A stretch of 64,000 nucleotides of DNA from Sphingobacterium sp. SYP-B4668 (GCF_027627455.1 NZ_CP115483.1:62001-126000), one strand, 5' to 3'. Shown: positions 45,606 to 55,737, numbered from the stretch's first letter. The notes: a model not told the origin generated them from the letters alone. Numbers and translations are program-made.

Positions 45606-48092
45606 ATGAGATATCTTACTGTAATTATACTCTTCGTATTTCATGCCGTTGGATTTGCGCAAATCCGTGGTATGGTGACAGATACTGCTGGAGTTGCCTT
45701 GGCCTATGTCACAGTCCAGGTCCAACAAAGCACGATTGGCACCTCTACTAACGGGGCAGGGCAGTTCGAATTGAAAGTGCAGTCTCAAGAAGGGAGCTGT
45801 CACCTTACATTTCAAAGTCTCGGTTATCGATCTAAAACAATGACCGTAGACCTTAGTAGGCAACCCGTCGACTTAAAGATTGTGCTTCATGCCGAACAGC
45901 GAATGATAGACGAAGTTGTTGTGGGAGTCAAAGGTATAGATCCAGCAGTTTATATTATTCAACAAGCCATTCGTAATCGAAAGGCAAATGGGGAAAGGAA
46001 TGATAAATATAGAGCTGACTTTTACTCGAGAGGTATTTTTCGGGTGAAAGAACTTCCTAAGCGCATTCTCGGTCAAAAAATAGAGGATGAAGATGGTATT
46101 TTAGACACTAGTCGATCAGGTGTGATCTACCTGTCTGAGACCGTCTCCGAAATAGCATTTCAAAAGCCCAACAGTATCCGTGAAAAGATCGTGGCCTCAA
46201 AAGTCAGTGGAGATGATAAGGGTTTTAGTTTCAATACCGCTCAAGGGACCAACTTTGATTTTTATACAAATACGGTTGATCTAGGTGCCCCTATTATCTC
46301 CCCTATTTCGGATAGGGCCTTCTCCTACTACCGTTTCAAGCGAGAGAGTAAGATCTCGTTAGATGATGGTCCCTTAGTGCATAAGCTAAGTGTGACCCCC
46401 ATACGAAAAAAAGAGCCCACCGTCACCGGCTATATCTATATCGTGGATCAGACATGGGCAATCTATGCTGTAGATTTTAAGATCAATGGATATAGCATGA
46501 ATCAACCTATTATCGATACACTAAGTCTTAGGCAGCAGTATATCCATAATTCTCAAGATAATCGATGGTCTAAGTCCTTGCAAACGATTGACTTTCAGGC
46601 AAGTATTTTGGGCTTTCATTTCAACGGAAGGTATATACACAATTTTTCAAACTATGCGTATGTCCGAGATTTTGAAAAAGGGGTATTTTCGAATGTGGTG
46701 GCCACGATGGTAAAAGATGCCAATACCAAGGACGAAGCATATTGGAAAGCAATACGCCCTATCCCGTTGACGTTGGAAGAGAGACAAGACTATATCCGCA
46801 AAGACAGCATACAGACCCTTAGAAGCTCTCCTTCCTACATAGACTCGCTGGATCGTAAATATAGCAAGTTTAGTTTTTTGGATGTTATTACAGGATATCA
46901 GTATAGGCATACCCCCTCCAATTTTTTGTTTGAATATAAAGGCTTGTCCAACATTTTTTCGACGAGTTTCAATACCGTACAAGGATGGAATTTTAATGCG
47001 ATGATGTCTGCGAAATTGGGCCGATCGGATAGGGGACGCTATTCGACCGGCAAAATCAATTTTAACTATGGACTAGCTGATCGTAGGCTACGGGTAGAGG
47101 GGCTGTTGACGCACCGCTTTGATACACATGACTATAGAGTAGTCTCTGTAGAAGGTGGACGCAAAATCTCGCAGTTCAATATAGAGGAGCCAATATCTAA
47201 GTTGGTAAATATGGGGGCATCGCTCTTCTTCAAGGAAAATTTCATGAAAGTATACCAGCAGGATTTCGTTAAATTGAGTTATGCACAGCAGGTAACCACC
47301 GCAGTGCGGATTATGGCTTCGGTGGCCTATAGCGATAGGATTGCTTTAGAGAATCAAACAAATTTTTCTTTTTTTAATAAAGAAAAGAATTATACAGCTA
47401 ACAACCCGCTGCAACCTGAAGGACACGACACTCCGATTTTTGATCGCCATCATTTATTTAAATATGCTTTAGGCACACAAATAAAATTTGGCCAGCAGGT
47501 ATTTGAACGGCCAGATGCTCGAATCGCAGTCCCTAATGATCGCTATCCTATCGTATCGATGCAGTGGGAGCAAGCTTTTGGAGCATCCGCTTCTAAGTAC
47601 AAGTATCAAGCGCTTCATATAAGAGCCGATCAAGATGTCGTATTTGGCAACAAAGGTCAATTAGGCGCTGTTGTTAAAGCTGGAAAATTCTTTAACGCAG
47701 AGCAGATATCATTTGCAGATTTTCGACATTTTAATGGCAATCAGACACATGTAGGGACGACAACCAGATATTTGAATCACTTCCTTCTATTACCTTATTA
47801 CACCAATAGCACCAATGATGCGTATCTGGAAATGCACGCCGAACATAATTTTAAAGGATATCTGTTAAATAAAGTCCCCTTGCTAAATCAGCTTCAATGG
47901 AATATCGTCCTCGGATATCACCACCTCACTGTGCCCGATAGACAGCCGTATCACGAATTTACATTCGGTCTTGACAATATTGGATGGGGTAAGTTCAGAA
48001 TGCTGCGGTTGGATTATGTGCGTAGTCTACAAAGCGGCCGCTCAAAAGAAGGAGTTGTAATCGGACTTAAATTTTTAGGTATTCTCAATTAG
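45606..48092 (+). CDS. DUF5686 family outer-membrane protein with carboxypeptidase-like domain
   Basis: 828 residues. Signal peptide (YLTVIILFVFHAVGFA), a carboxypeptidase-like regulatory domain (IRGMVTDTAGVALAYVTVQV, about residues 19-100), then the DUF5686 region, whose start is marked by VGVKGIDPAVYIIQQAIRNR and YRADFYSRGIFRVKELPKRI. The C-terminal half has alternating strands like a barrel, ending RSGRSKEGVVIGLKFLGILN. The family is common in Bacteroidota outer membranes and has no known function. The methionine aminotransferase gene follows; the gap contains an 11-base inverted repeat. Confidence 0.82.
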   Translation: MRYLTVIILFVFHAVGFAQIRGMVTDTAGVALAYVTVQVQQSTIGTSTNGAGQFELKVQSQEGSCHLTFQSLGYRSKTMTVDLSRQPVDLKIVLHAEQRMIDEVVVGVKGIDPAVYIIQQAIRNRKANGERNDKYRADFYSRGIFRVKELPKRILGQKIEDEDGILDTSRSGVIYLSETVSEIAFQKPNSIREKIVASKVSGDDKGFSFNTAQGTNFDFYTNTVDLGAPIISPISDRAFSYYRFKRESKISLDDGPLVHKLSVTPIRKKEPTVTGYIYIVDQTWAIYAVDFKINGYSMNQPIIDTLSLRQQYIHNSQDNRWSKSLQTIDFQASILGFHFNGRYIHNFSNYAYVRDFEKGVFSNVVATMVKDANTKDEAYWKAIRPIPLTLEERQDYIRKDSIQTLRSSPSYIDSLDRKYSKFSFLDVITGYQYRHTPSNFLFEYKGLSNIFSTSFNTVQGWNFNAMMSAKLGRSDRGRYSTGKINFNYGLADRRLRVEGLLTHRFDTHDYRVVSVEGGRKISQFNIEEPISKLVNMGASLFFKENFMKVYQQDFVKLSYAQQVTTAVRIMASVAYSDRIALENQTNFSFFNKEKNYTANNPLQPEGHDTPIFDRHHLFKYALGTQIKFGQQVFERPDARIAVPNDRYPIVSMQWEQAFGASASKYKYQALHIRADQDVVFGNKGQLGAVVKAGKFFNAEQISFADFRHFNGNQTHVGTTTRYLNHFLLLPYYTNSTNDAYLEMHAEHNFKGYLLNKVPLLNQLQWNIVLGYHHLTVPDRQPYHEFTFGLDNIGWGKFRMLRLDYVRSLQSGRSKEGVVIGLKFLGILN

Positions 48093-48104
48093 GTCTGATT
48101 ATTT

Positions 48105-48141
48105 TGATAAATAATCTACTATTTTAGTGTATTATTTATCA
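48105..48141. repeat. Inverted repeat between DUF5686 and aminotransferase genes
   Basis: TGATAAATAAT (48105-48115) and ATTATTTATCA (48131-48141) are perfect 11-base arms around a 15-base loop. There is no T-run, so a terminator is unlikely; the arms are pure A/T apart from two G/C pairs. Confidence 0.4.
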
Positions 48142-48151
48142 TAAAAACAAG

Positions 48152-49303
48152 ATGTCTTTCACCCTAACCTCCAAACTGCCACACGTGGGTACTACGATAT
48201 TTACCCGGATGTCCGCTCTAGCGCAAAAATATCAAGCGTTAAATCTCTCGCAGGGCTTTCCTGACTATGAGACGGATCCCAGGCTTGTAGATCTCGTCAG
48301 CCAATATATGAAAGAGGGGTACAATCAGTATGCATTTATGGCGGGTGTACCGGTATTACGAGAGCGGATTGCCGAAAAAGTAGAAAATCTTTACGGAATC
48401 GATATTCATCCAGCAGATGAGGTGACGGTAACTGCGGGAGGCACCCAGGCCATTTTTACAGCTATAGCCTCCGTCATAGCCGTCGGAGATGAAGTTATTA
48501 TTTTCGAGCCCGCATACGATTGTTATCGACCTACAGTCGAATTATTTGGTGGTCGGGTTATTCCAGTTATGTTACGGGCGCCCGATTTTGAAATTGATTG
48601 GAATGAGGTCAAGCATCTAGTCTCCGATAGAACCCGAATGATTATCCTTAACAATCCCAATAATCCTACAGGAAGGGTTCTTCAAGAACGAGATTTTCTA
48701 GCGCTACAACAATTGGTTGAGAGCACCAATATCCTCCTCGTCAGTGATGAGGTTTATGAGCACCTGATTTTTGATGATAGACGACCACATTCCATGTTGC
48801 AGTATGAATCGCTACGGTCGAGGGCTTTTGTGGTGGCTTCTTTTGGAAAGCTACTGCATACCACAGGGTGGAAGGTAGGTTATTGTATTGCTCCTGAAAA
48901 GTTGACTGCCGAGTTTAGAAAAGTCCATCAATTTAATGTCTTTAGTGTGCATGCGCCCACTCAGTATGCGATTGCCGACTATCTTTCAAACCCTGAAGTC
49001 TATTTGTCACTTCCTGGTTTTTTTCAGCAAAAAAGAGACCTGCTGATCGAAGGACTGAGTGGTACCGGGTTAGATATCCTTCCATGTGAAGGAACTTATT
49101 TCCTAAACGTCTCCTATCAACGGATTTCAAATCTTCCAGAACTACAATTTGCCGAATTGCTGACCAAAGAGAAAGGAGTAGCCATGATTCCAATATCTGC
49201 TTTTTATGCAGCCGAGGTCAACCAGTATTTGTTGAGGATTTGCTTTGCAAAAAAAACGGATACATTGATTAAAGCAGTTGATTTACTGCAGAATATTGGT
49301 TAA
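48152..49303 (+). CDS. Methionine aminotransferase-like PLP enzyme
   Basis: 383 residues. Class I aminotransferase pattern: SKLPHVGTTIFTRMSALAQK at the N-terminus, substrate loop NLSQGFPDYETD, AGGTQAIFTAIASV, NNPNNPTGRVL, the DEVYEHL Asp site and the PLP Lys in FGKLLHTTGWKVGY. The N-terminus is that of the YbdL/methionine aminotransferase group, which makes the methionine of the salvage pathway or uses aromatic amino acids; exact preference is uncertain. Cytoplasmic. It lies 60 bases after DUF5686 and may be separate from it. Confidence 0.85.
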   Translation: MSFTLTSKLPHVGTTIFTRMSALAQKYQALNLSQGFPDYETDPRLVDLVSQYMKEGYNQYAFMAGVPVLRERIAEKVENLYGIDIHPADEVTVTAGGTQAIFTAIASVIAVGDEVIIFEPAYDCYRPTVELFGGRVIPVMLRAPDFEIDWNEVKHLVSDRTRMIILNNPNNPTGRVLQERDFLALQQLVESTNILLVSDEVYEHLIFDDRRPHSMLQYESLRSRAFVVASFGKLLHTTGWKVGYCIAPEKLTAEFRKVHQFNVFSVHAPTQYAIADYLSNPEVYLSLPGFFQQKRDLLIEGLSGTGLDILPCEGTYFLNVSYQRISNLPELQFAELLTKEKGVAMIPISAFYAAEVNQYLLRICFAKKTDTLIKAVDLLQNIG

Positions 49304-49471
49304 ATTCAGCTGTTTATATTTTAATCGGTAGTAGGTGATGACGCCATTATTTTAGGTTTGGCTAGAATATGTAAGATATGCTCAAACGGTTGAGTAAGGG
49401 CAAAAAACGACATAACCGACAAAAACTTGCAAAAAAGCGCAAAGACGCTGTTATTAAACCATATAAATTAT

Positions 49472-49479
49472 TAAATTTG
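49472..49479 (+). promoter_or_regulatory. Putative -7 element of nagB
   Basis: TAAATTTG fits TAnnTTTG and gives a leader of about 25 bases to ATG 49512. No clear -33 TTG. Confidence 0.4.
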
Positions 49480-49511
49480 CTACTCACCTTATCAAATACT
49501 TTATATCTAAA

Positions 49512-51434
49512 ATGGCTAGATTAAATTTATTGGAAGAAACACGCTTCGAAAAAGTTCCTGTAAGTGTGTATACTGACCAAGACACCGCTTCAAAAATTGT
49601 TGCGAAACGTATAGCTGATATTATCCGTGCAAAGCAAGAAAAAGGCCAACAGGCTGTTCTTGGATTAGCAACAGGTGCTACTCCAGTAAGAGTGTATGCA
49701 GAATTGATTCGTCTGCACAAGGAGGAAGGATTGAGCTTTAAGAATGTCGTCACCTTTAACTTGGATGAATATTATCCAATGCAACCTGACGCGGCTCAGA
49801 GCTATGTGACATTTATGAACAACAAGTTGTTCGATCACGTAGATATAGAAAAATCAAATATCAATATCCCAGATGGTACGTTGGATGTGAAAGATGTTCA
49901 GGCTTTTTGTGCGGCATACGAACAGAAGATTACAGACTGTGGAGGATTGGATATCCAAATACTTGGTATTGGTCGTACTGGACATATCGGTTTTAATGAG
50001 CCAGGTTCTGCGCCAAATTCAGGGACACGATTGGTCACGTTGGATGATTTGACTCGTCGCGATGCATCACGTGATTTTGGAGGGAAAGAAAACGTACCCC
50101 GTAAAGCGCTTACTATGGGTGTGGGAACTATTTTCAAAGCCAGAGAAATTATCCTAATGGCTTGGAGTGGAAACAAAGCCGAGATTGTGAAAAAAGCCGT
50201 TGAAGGTGAGATTTCAGCAGATATCCCAGCGACTTACCTTCAGCTATCGGACAATGTTGAGTTTATCTTAGATACAGATGCCGCATCGTTATTAACCCGC
50301 TTTGACAGACCTTGGTTGGCTGAAGACGTGGAGTGGACTCCTGAGCTAACCAAAAAAGCAGTGGTTTGGCTTGCTTTAGAGGTGCAAAAGCCAATTTTGA
50401 AACTTCAAGAAGAAGATTATAATAGCCATGGTATGGCCAAGCTTGTTACTGAAGAAGGGCCTGCTTACAACATCAATATTCGCATCTTTAACGAATTGCA
50501 ACATACTATTACAGGTTGGCCGGGAGGCAAGCCCAATGTGGACGATTCGCAAAGACCTGAGCGTGCAGAGCCGGCTAAAAAAACATCTATTGTATTTTCT
50601 CCGCACCCTGATGACGATGTTATTTCAATGGGAGGAACTTTTATCCGCTTGGCAGATCAAGGACATGATGTACATGTTGCTTATCAGACAAGTGGAAATA
50701 CCGCTGTATGGGATGACGATGTGGTTAGATACTTGGAATTTGCAGAAGACTTTGCAAATGAGATGGGGATTGATGCCGCAAAGATTAAAGCATTATATGA
50801 CGAGAGTCAGGCGATTTTCTCCAATAAAAAACCAAATCAAATCGATACAGATATTATTCGCAAAATAAAGGCGTTGATCCGCAAAGGAGAAGCAATTGCC
50901 GGGGCACGTTTTGTCGGGTTGCCTGCGTCCAATATCCATTTTCAAGACCTACCCTTTTACGATAGACAGAAGTTTTCTAAAAATGTATCTTTCGAAGATG
51001 ATATCGTGCAGACAATGGAGTTGTTGCGTAAAGTGAAACCACATCAAATCTTTGCTGCTGGAGATTTTGCCGATCCACATGGTACACATAGGATTTGTTT
51101 CGATATCATATTAGAGGCGGTCAAGAGACTTCGTCAGACAGACGAATGGACGAAAGACTGTTGGTTGTGGTTGTACCGTGGTGCTTGGCATGAATTTCCA
51201 ATCCATGAGATTGAGATGGCTGTGCCACTATCTCCTCAGGAGGTATACCGCAAGCGGTTGGCAATTTTTAAGCATCAGTCGCAAAAAGATCTTCCCGTAT
51301 TCCCTGGGGACGACCCTCGCGAATTTTGGGTACGTGCTGAAGATAGAACTAGCGAGACCGCATCTTTGTACGATCAACTAGGGTTAGCAGATTACGAAGC
51401 TATTGAAGCATTTGTAAGATGGAAATTTGACTAA
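49512..51434 (+). CDS. nagB: Glucosamine-6-phosphate deaminase fused to a PIG-L deacetylase-like domain
   Basis: 640 residues. The N-terminal about 270 residues are NagB, with GLATGATPVRVYAEL, the active-site FNLDEYYPM and GIGRTGHIGFNEPGS. The C-terminal half (about 350-620) is a PIG-L/LmbE domain: FSPHPDDDVISMGGTFIRL with the zinc residues HPDDD, and GDFADPHGTHRICF. NagB converts glucosamine-6-phosphate to fructose-6-phosphate and ammonia; the second domain resembles enzymes that deacetylate N-acetylglucosamine compounds. This fusion is usual in Bacteroidota, so one protein may do deacetylation and deamination; that joint role is inferred. Cytoplasmic. Confidence 0.9.
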   Translation: MARLNLLEETRFEKVPVSVYTDQDTASKIVAKRIADIIRAKQEKGQQAVLGLATGATPVRVYAELIRLHKEEGLSFKNVVTFNLDEYYPMQPDAAQSYVTFMNNKLFDHVDIEKSNINIPDGTLDVKDVQAFCAAYEQKITDCGGLDIQILGIGRTGHIGFNEPGSAPNSGTRLVTLDDLTRRDASRDFGGKENVPRKALTMGVGTIFKAREIILMAWSGNKAEIVKKAVEGEISADIPATYLQLSDNVEFILDTDAASLLTRFDRPWLAEDVEWTPELTKKAVVWLALEVQKPILKLQEEDYNSHGMAKLVTEEGPAYNINIRIFNELQHTITGWPGGKPNVDDSQRPERAEPAKKTSIVFSPHPDDDVISMGGTFIRLADQGHDVHVAYQTSGNTAVWDDDVVRYLEFAEDFANEMGIDAAKIKALYDESQAIFSNKKPNQIDTDIIRKIKALIRKGEAIAGARFVGLPASNIHFQDLPFYDRQKFSKNVSFEDDIVQTMELLRKVKPHQIFAAGDFADPHGTHRICFDIILEAVKRLRQTDEWTKDCWLWLYRGAWHEFPIHEIEMAVPLSPQEVYRKRLAIFKHQSQKDLPVFPGDDPREFWVRAEDRTSETASLYDQLGLADYEAIEAFVRWKFD

Positions 51435-51457
51435 TATAGTCTTCCTAATAAATATAG

Positions 51458-51491
51458 AAGGGTAGATTCTTAACGGATTTACCCTTTTTTA
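51458..51491 (+). terminator. Terminator after nagB
   Basis: AAGGGTAGATT and GGATTTACCCTT can pair imperfectly (about 9-10 pairs) around TCTTAAC, followed by a run of T. Confidence 0.6.
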
Positions 51492-51614
51492 TGTATAATC
51501 GTTAATCACACTCGGCTATTAACCTGTTAGGCCCTCAACGGTCACACTCGCTCGTTGTTCACGAATAGCGGAGAAAGATTTTGGCTTATCCTATACTGAG
51601 AGGGAATGTTTTAT

Positions 51615-52511
51615 TTAGAGAACCAAGAGAGCACATTCACCAAGAGAGTCAATGCTGTTCAATGTCACAATGGCCATATATCTAAGTGAGTTTGGAACAT
51701 AGCCAAAGAATTTTTTGAATGCCGTTGTAAAATGCGTGGCATGCTTATACCCCAACTGTTGGCTGATCATGCTGATTTTGAGGTCATGATCCTTTAGCAG
51801 TTGCTTTGCTTTTTGCATTTTGCACTCTAAAATGTAATTAAAGACCGTCTTTCCGAAGAAGAGTTTGAAATGTTTTTTTAGATACTGCTCATTAGTGCCC
51901 ACTTCTCTCGCTAGCTGTGGGATTGTATAGTTCTGTCCAAGGTTGTTCTCAATGATTCGCTTGGCCAGATTCACTTTCTCCACATCCATTTCTCTTAAAT
52001 GTACATTCTTCCTTTCTCGCACTAACTCCAGGTGCTCGAGAAGTCGGCAAAAAATGTTCAACGATTTTGCCCTATAGAATGTCGATGCCAATCTTTCTGG
52101 AAATTGCGTATGTACCAAATCGAGCACTGTTGTGTGAAGTGAGGGAACGTAGAATGTGTGAGGAGCTGTGAAGGAGCGAAGGAGTGTAATCATGTTTTCA
52201 TGGTGATAGAATTCTATTTCACTACTTTCCAAAAAACCATCCCTAAAAGTTAGCATCAATACTTGGGCTTCTGCATTTTCGGCTGCCAGATATAAGTCTA
52301 CGCCCTTTGAGTATACAAAGCAACAATGTTCTTCTTTTAATTCAATGTGTTCTTGCTCTACAAGAAGCGTACTTTTCCCTCTTGTGGAGACCACCAAAAT
52401 TGAACTATTGTCCATTGTGTTATGGACAATGAAGTCTTCGTCCAAGGACATGTGCTTCACTTCATAGTCATTGCGTGTATGTAGAGATACCCTTTCGGCA
52501 ACTTGGCTCAT
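51615..52511 (-). CDS. AraC family transcriptional regulator of the SusC-SusD-PepSY locus
   Basis: 298 residues. The N-terminal domain (about 1-190) is a poorly conserved ligand-sensing part (TMDNSSILVVSTRGKSTLLV). The C-terminal AraC domain (about 180-290) has both helix-turn-helix units: YTIPQLAREVGTNEQYLKKH and ISMISQQLGYKHATHFTTAF, then KKFFGYVPNSLR. This layout resembles PchR-type regulators that sense siderophores, but that is weak inference. It is divergent from the SusC gene, whose promoter region holds two 17-base palindromes that may be sites for it or for a metal-sensing repressor. Confidence 0.85.
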   Translation of the reverse strand: MSQVAERVSLHTRNDYEVKHMSLDEDFIVHNTMDNSSILVVSTRGKSTLLVEQEHIELKEEHCCFVYSKGVDLYLAAENAEAQVLMLTFRDGFLESSEIEFYHHENMITLLRSFTAPHTFYVPSLHTTVLDLVHTQFPERLASTFYRAKSLNIFCRLLEHLELVRERKNVHLREMDVEKVNLAKRIIENNLGQNYTIPQLAREVGTNEQYLKKHFKLFFGKTVFNYILECKMQKAKQLLKDHDLKISMISQQLGYKHATHFTTAFKKFFGYVPNSLRYMAIVTLNSIDSLGECALLVL

Positions 52512-52581
52512 ATTAATTTATTGATATTGGGGGTTAATTTCGGATTGTTGAAGTTGTTTTTCCGATATCGTCACCCTCTTG

Positions 52582-52628
52582 TTTAGATTTAATCTAAATT
52601 TGCAGCTCTTATTTAGACTTGTTCTAAG
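52582..52628. promoter_or_regulatory. Paired 17-base palindromes at the SusC promoter
   Basis: TTTAGATTTAATCTAAA (52582-52598), perfect 8-base arms around one base, and TTTAGACTTGTTCTAAG (52612-52628), a weaker copy. Centres are 30 bases apart. The first overlaps the -7 box, so binding would block transcription. The pattern resembles DtxR-family boxes; the factor is not known. Confidence 0.55.
52595..52602 (+). promoter_or_regulatory. -7 element of the SusC gene
   Basis: TAAATTTG fits TAnnTTTG and overlaps the first palindrome. No TTG at the usual distance, which fits a promoter that needs an activator. Confidence 0.5.
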
Positions 52629-52673
52629 TCAAAGATAGGGAATTTTACAAAGATTAACTAAAAAAGGTCAAGG

Positions 52674-55600
52674 ATGATAAAAAAATACTTTTCGATTTTA
52701 TTACTTATTTTCATGACAACTTACGCTGTTGATGTGCTCGGACAGACACATTTGACGGTAGAAGGGCGTGTTGTTGAGGAAGACGAGCGGACACCCATAA
52801 AAGGTGTTTCTGTTTCTGTTAAAGAAAATGACAGATCAGGAAGTGTGATCACGGGATCGCAAGGCTCTTTTCGGATTCGTGCCCACCAAGGGCAGACACT
52901 AGTCGTGTCCCATATCGGTTATTTGACACAAGAGATACAGCTGGAGAGGGGACAGACCAATCTTGAAATCACCTTGATCAAAGATTTCAAAATGCTTTCT
53001 GAAGTGATTGTTACTGGAGCGCTCGGGATAAAACGACAGTCTAGGGAACTCGGTACATCGGCGCAGTCGGTGAGCAATGAAGAACTGAATTTAGGAAAAG
53101 TGGTGAACCCACTATTGGCGTTGTCAAGCAAAGTTGCAGGTTTGAGAATCAATGCTACAGATTTGACTACCGGTAAGACCGATCCCGGAATTCAAATCCG
53201 GTTGAGAGGTACGCGCTCGATGAATCGCGATAAGAATGACCCCTTGTACGTGGTGGATGGCGTACCTTTGCCAGATATTAGTCGTATCAATCCAAATGAT
53301 ATACAAGATATCACTGTGCTGAAAGGAGCTAACGCAGCAGCGCTATATGGGTCAGAAGGCGTCAACGGGGCCATAATGATTACCACCAAGTCTGGGAAAT
53401 CTCAAAGAGGACAAATTAATTTCAGCAACAGTACCACGTTTTCAAATGTATTTCTACTACCTCCGGCCCAAACTACTTTTGGTCAGGGACAAAATGGAGT
53501 GTATAGCCCAGTGACGAGTGAATCCTGGGGAGATCGGTTTAATGGCGAGGTAAGAGACTTTGGATTACCTATCAATGGTGTCCAGCCCACTAAAGTATAC
53601 GCTGCTCCAAGCAAGGACAATCGCTTAGCCTTTTTTGATACCGGTATTACCACGCAGAATGACTTATCTTTTTCGGGAGGTGACGAGAAAGGAACCTATT
53701 TTGTCTCGCTACAAGATGTACGGCTAAAAGGAGTGATTCCTGGCGACAAATCCAGTCGTACTGGAGCTAGATTCAACGGTTCTAGACGTTTTAACAAGCT
53801 GAATACATCTTTCAATCTAAACTATGTATTCTTTAAAAACAATACGACCAGTGATGGCCCGTGGCTGTCTGTCTATACACAGCCAGCAAATATAGATTAT
53901 AAAGAAGCTCGTAGCTGGGAAGATCCAAGCTCGCCTAATCACCCATTGAATTGGTATAATCCGACCTCAGGCACGCGCAATCCCATCTTTATGGCAGATA
54001 ATAATCGGAACACTTCCGATCAGCACACTCTCAATTCAAAGCTCGAATTTAACTACGAGTTTGCAGATTGGTTTGACGCGACCTACCGTACAGGGTTATA
54101 TTTCCAATCAGAGCCCGGTCGTGTGACCAATCGTAAATTGGTATCCAATGTGGCGTCGAGGAATATCAATGGTTCTGTTAACGATACCCACCGCGGATTC
54201 ACACGATTCAATAATGATTTGATTTTGAACTTTCATAAAGATTTTGGCGACTTTTCTACCAAATTGTTGTTGGGACAAAATGTTCGTATGGACGATACCA
54301 AGCAAATCAATGTTAGTGCAGCGAATCTATTATTTGAAGATATCTTCAATCAAGGCTCTAGAACAGGAGAACTTACTGGTGGATCTACCCTTACAAAATA
54401 CCGATCGCTTGCGACCTACGGAGAGTTTACAGCTGGTTACCGAAACTACCTGTTCTTAACATTAACGGGGAGAAACGATCAAGTATCCGTGCTTGATCCC
54501 AACAACAACAGTTACTTCTCTCCGGGTATTAGCTCTTCATTCGTATTTACGGACGCTATCGAAGCTCTACGAGGCAATCGTATCTTGAATTACGGTCGAA
54601 TCTACAGTTCTTACAATAAGACCGGAAATGTGACCTTAGATCCATACCGCTTGAACTTGGCCTACAGCCAGACTGCAGGTTTCCCATTTGGAAGTCTAGT
54701 AGGGTTTACCCCATCCTTGTCGGAGCCAAATCTATTGATCAAACCCGAATTCGTGAAATCCTTTGAAGTGGGTACACAGTTGGGTTTCTTCGACAACAGA
54801 CTGCGTACGGATATCGCTTATGCCTATTCAGACTCGGATGGACAGATCTTCAATGCGGGGATTTCAAGTGCTACGGGATTTAACTCCACTATTGTAAACG
54901 CCGGTCAGGTTATCAACAAGACTATCGAGGTGATGATTGGTGGTACCGCTATTCGCAAAAACGATGTCACGTTGGAATTTGGTGTTAATTTCAGTTATAC
55001 CGATACCAAAGCCAAAAACTTATATGCCGGAGATGAGTTTAACATCTTTAGACAAGCTTATGCAATTAAAGGCTTGCAATATCCGACACTTCGGATGACA
55101 GATTTCAAAAGAGAGGGTGGCAAGATTGTCCTGGACAAAGACGGTAATGTAATCCCTTCTGAGGACGAAGAAGTATTAGGTACCATGGTGCCTCCTTATC
55201 TTTTAGGTTTTAATACGAGATTCAGTTACAAATCTTTCACCCTAGGATTCCAGATAGACTCTAGATTGGGAAGTTGGATGTATTCTGAGGTGATTCCAAG
55301 GATGTACACGGCTGGGACACACCCTGAAACAGTAAAATATGATAGACAACCGTTTATCATGCCCAATTCGATGGTCCGTCTAGCAGATGGTTCTATTGTC
55401 GAAAATACAGACGTATATTCTAAAGGAGATAGAGCGTGGTGGGATGCTTATGGAAAGATTCAAACCACGACAGCAGCAAAAGGAGATTATCTCAAATTGA
55501 GAGAACTTTATATTGGCTATGATTTGCCAGAAAAATGGCTTTCAGGACAAAAGATGATTAAAAAGGCCAGTTTAGGATTTGTTGGAAACAACTTGTTTAT

Positions 55601-55727
55601 CATTAGACATTCTTCCAATAAAATCGGTGATCCTGAAGCCTTATACAATCAGACAGATGGGTATAACAGTTTTAGACAGATTCCATCCTCGCGATCAATG
55701 GGTTTTAATGTGAATTTGACTTTTTAA
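52674..55727 (+). CDS. SusC/RagA family TonB-linked outer-membrane transporter
   Basis: 1017 residues, the SusC size. Signal peptide (FSILLLIFMTTYAVDVLG, cut before QTH), carboxypeptidase-like domain (VEGRVVEEDERTPIKGVSVS, about 25-110), SusC plug with DPLYVVDGVPLPDISRINPN and NAAALYGSEGVNGAIMITTK, and a barrel ending SRSMGFNVNLTF. SusC proteins form the channel under a SusD lid and take up nutrients with TonB. Here it starts a susC-susD-PepSY run and has an AraC regulator divergent. The PepSY partner suggests iron or a siderophore rather than a glycan as the substrate; no glycosidase is in the cluster. Confidence 0.9.
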   Translation: MIKKYFSILLLIFMTTYAVDVLGQTHLTVEGRVVEEDERTPIKGVSVSVKENDRSGSVITGSQGSFRIRAHQGQTLVVSHIGYLTQEIQLERGQTNLEITLIKDFKMLSEVIVTGALGIKRQSRELGTSAQSVSNEELNLGKVVNPLLALSSKVAGLRINATDLTTGKTDPGIQIRLRGTRSMNRDKNDPLYVVDGVPLPDISRINPNDIQDITVLKGANAAALYGSEGVNGAIMITTKSGKSQRGQINFSNSTTFSNVFLLPPAQTTFGQGQNGVYSPVTSESWGDRFNGEVRDFGLPINGVQPTKVYAAPSKDNRLAFFDTGITTQNDLSFSGGDEKGTYFVSLQDVRLKGVIPGDKSSRTGARFNGSRRFNKLNTSFNLNYVFFKNNTTSDGPWLSVYTQPANIDYKEARSWEDPSSPNHPLNWYNPTSGTRNPIFMADNNRNTSDQHTLNSKLEFNYEFADWFDATYRTGLYFQSEPGRVTNRKLVSNVASRNINGSVNDTHRGFTRFNNDLILNFHKDFGDFSTKLLLGQNVRMDDTKQINVSAANLLFEDIFNQGSRTGELTGGSTLTKYRSLATYGEFTAGYRNYLFLTLTGRNDQVSVLDPNNNSYFSPGISSSFVFTDAIEALRGNRILNYGRIYSSYNKTGNVTLDPYRLNLAYSQTAGFPFGSLVGFTPSLSEPNLLIKPEFVKSFEVGTQLGFFDNRLRTDIAYAYSDSDGQIFNAGISSATGFNSTIVNAGQVINKTIEVMIGGTAIRKNDVTLEFGVNFSYTDTKAKNLYAGDEFNIFRQAYAIKGLQYPTLRMTDFKREGGKIVLDKDGNVIPSEDEEVLGTMVPPYLLGFNTRFSYKSFTLGFQIDSRLGSWMYSEVIPRMYTAGTHPETVKYDRQPFIMPNSMVRLADGSIVENTDVYSKGDRAWWDAYGKIQTTTAAKGDYLKLRELYIGYDLPEKWLSGQKMIKKASLGFVGNNLFIIRHSSNKIGDPEALYNQTDGYNSFRQIPSSRSMGFNVNLTF

Positions 55728-55737
55728 GCATACAACG

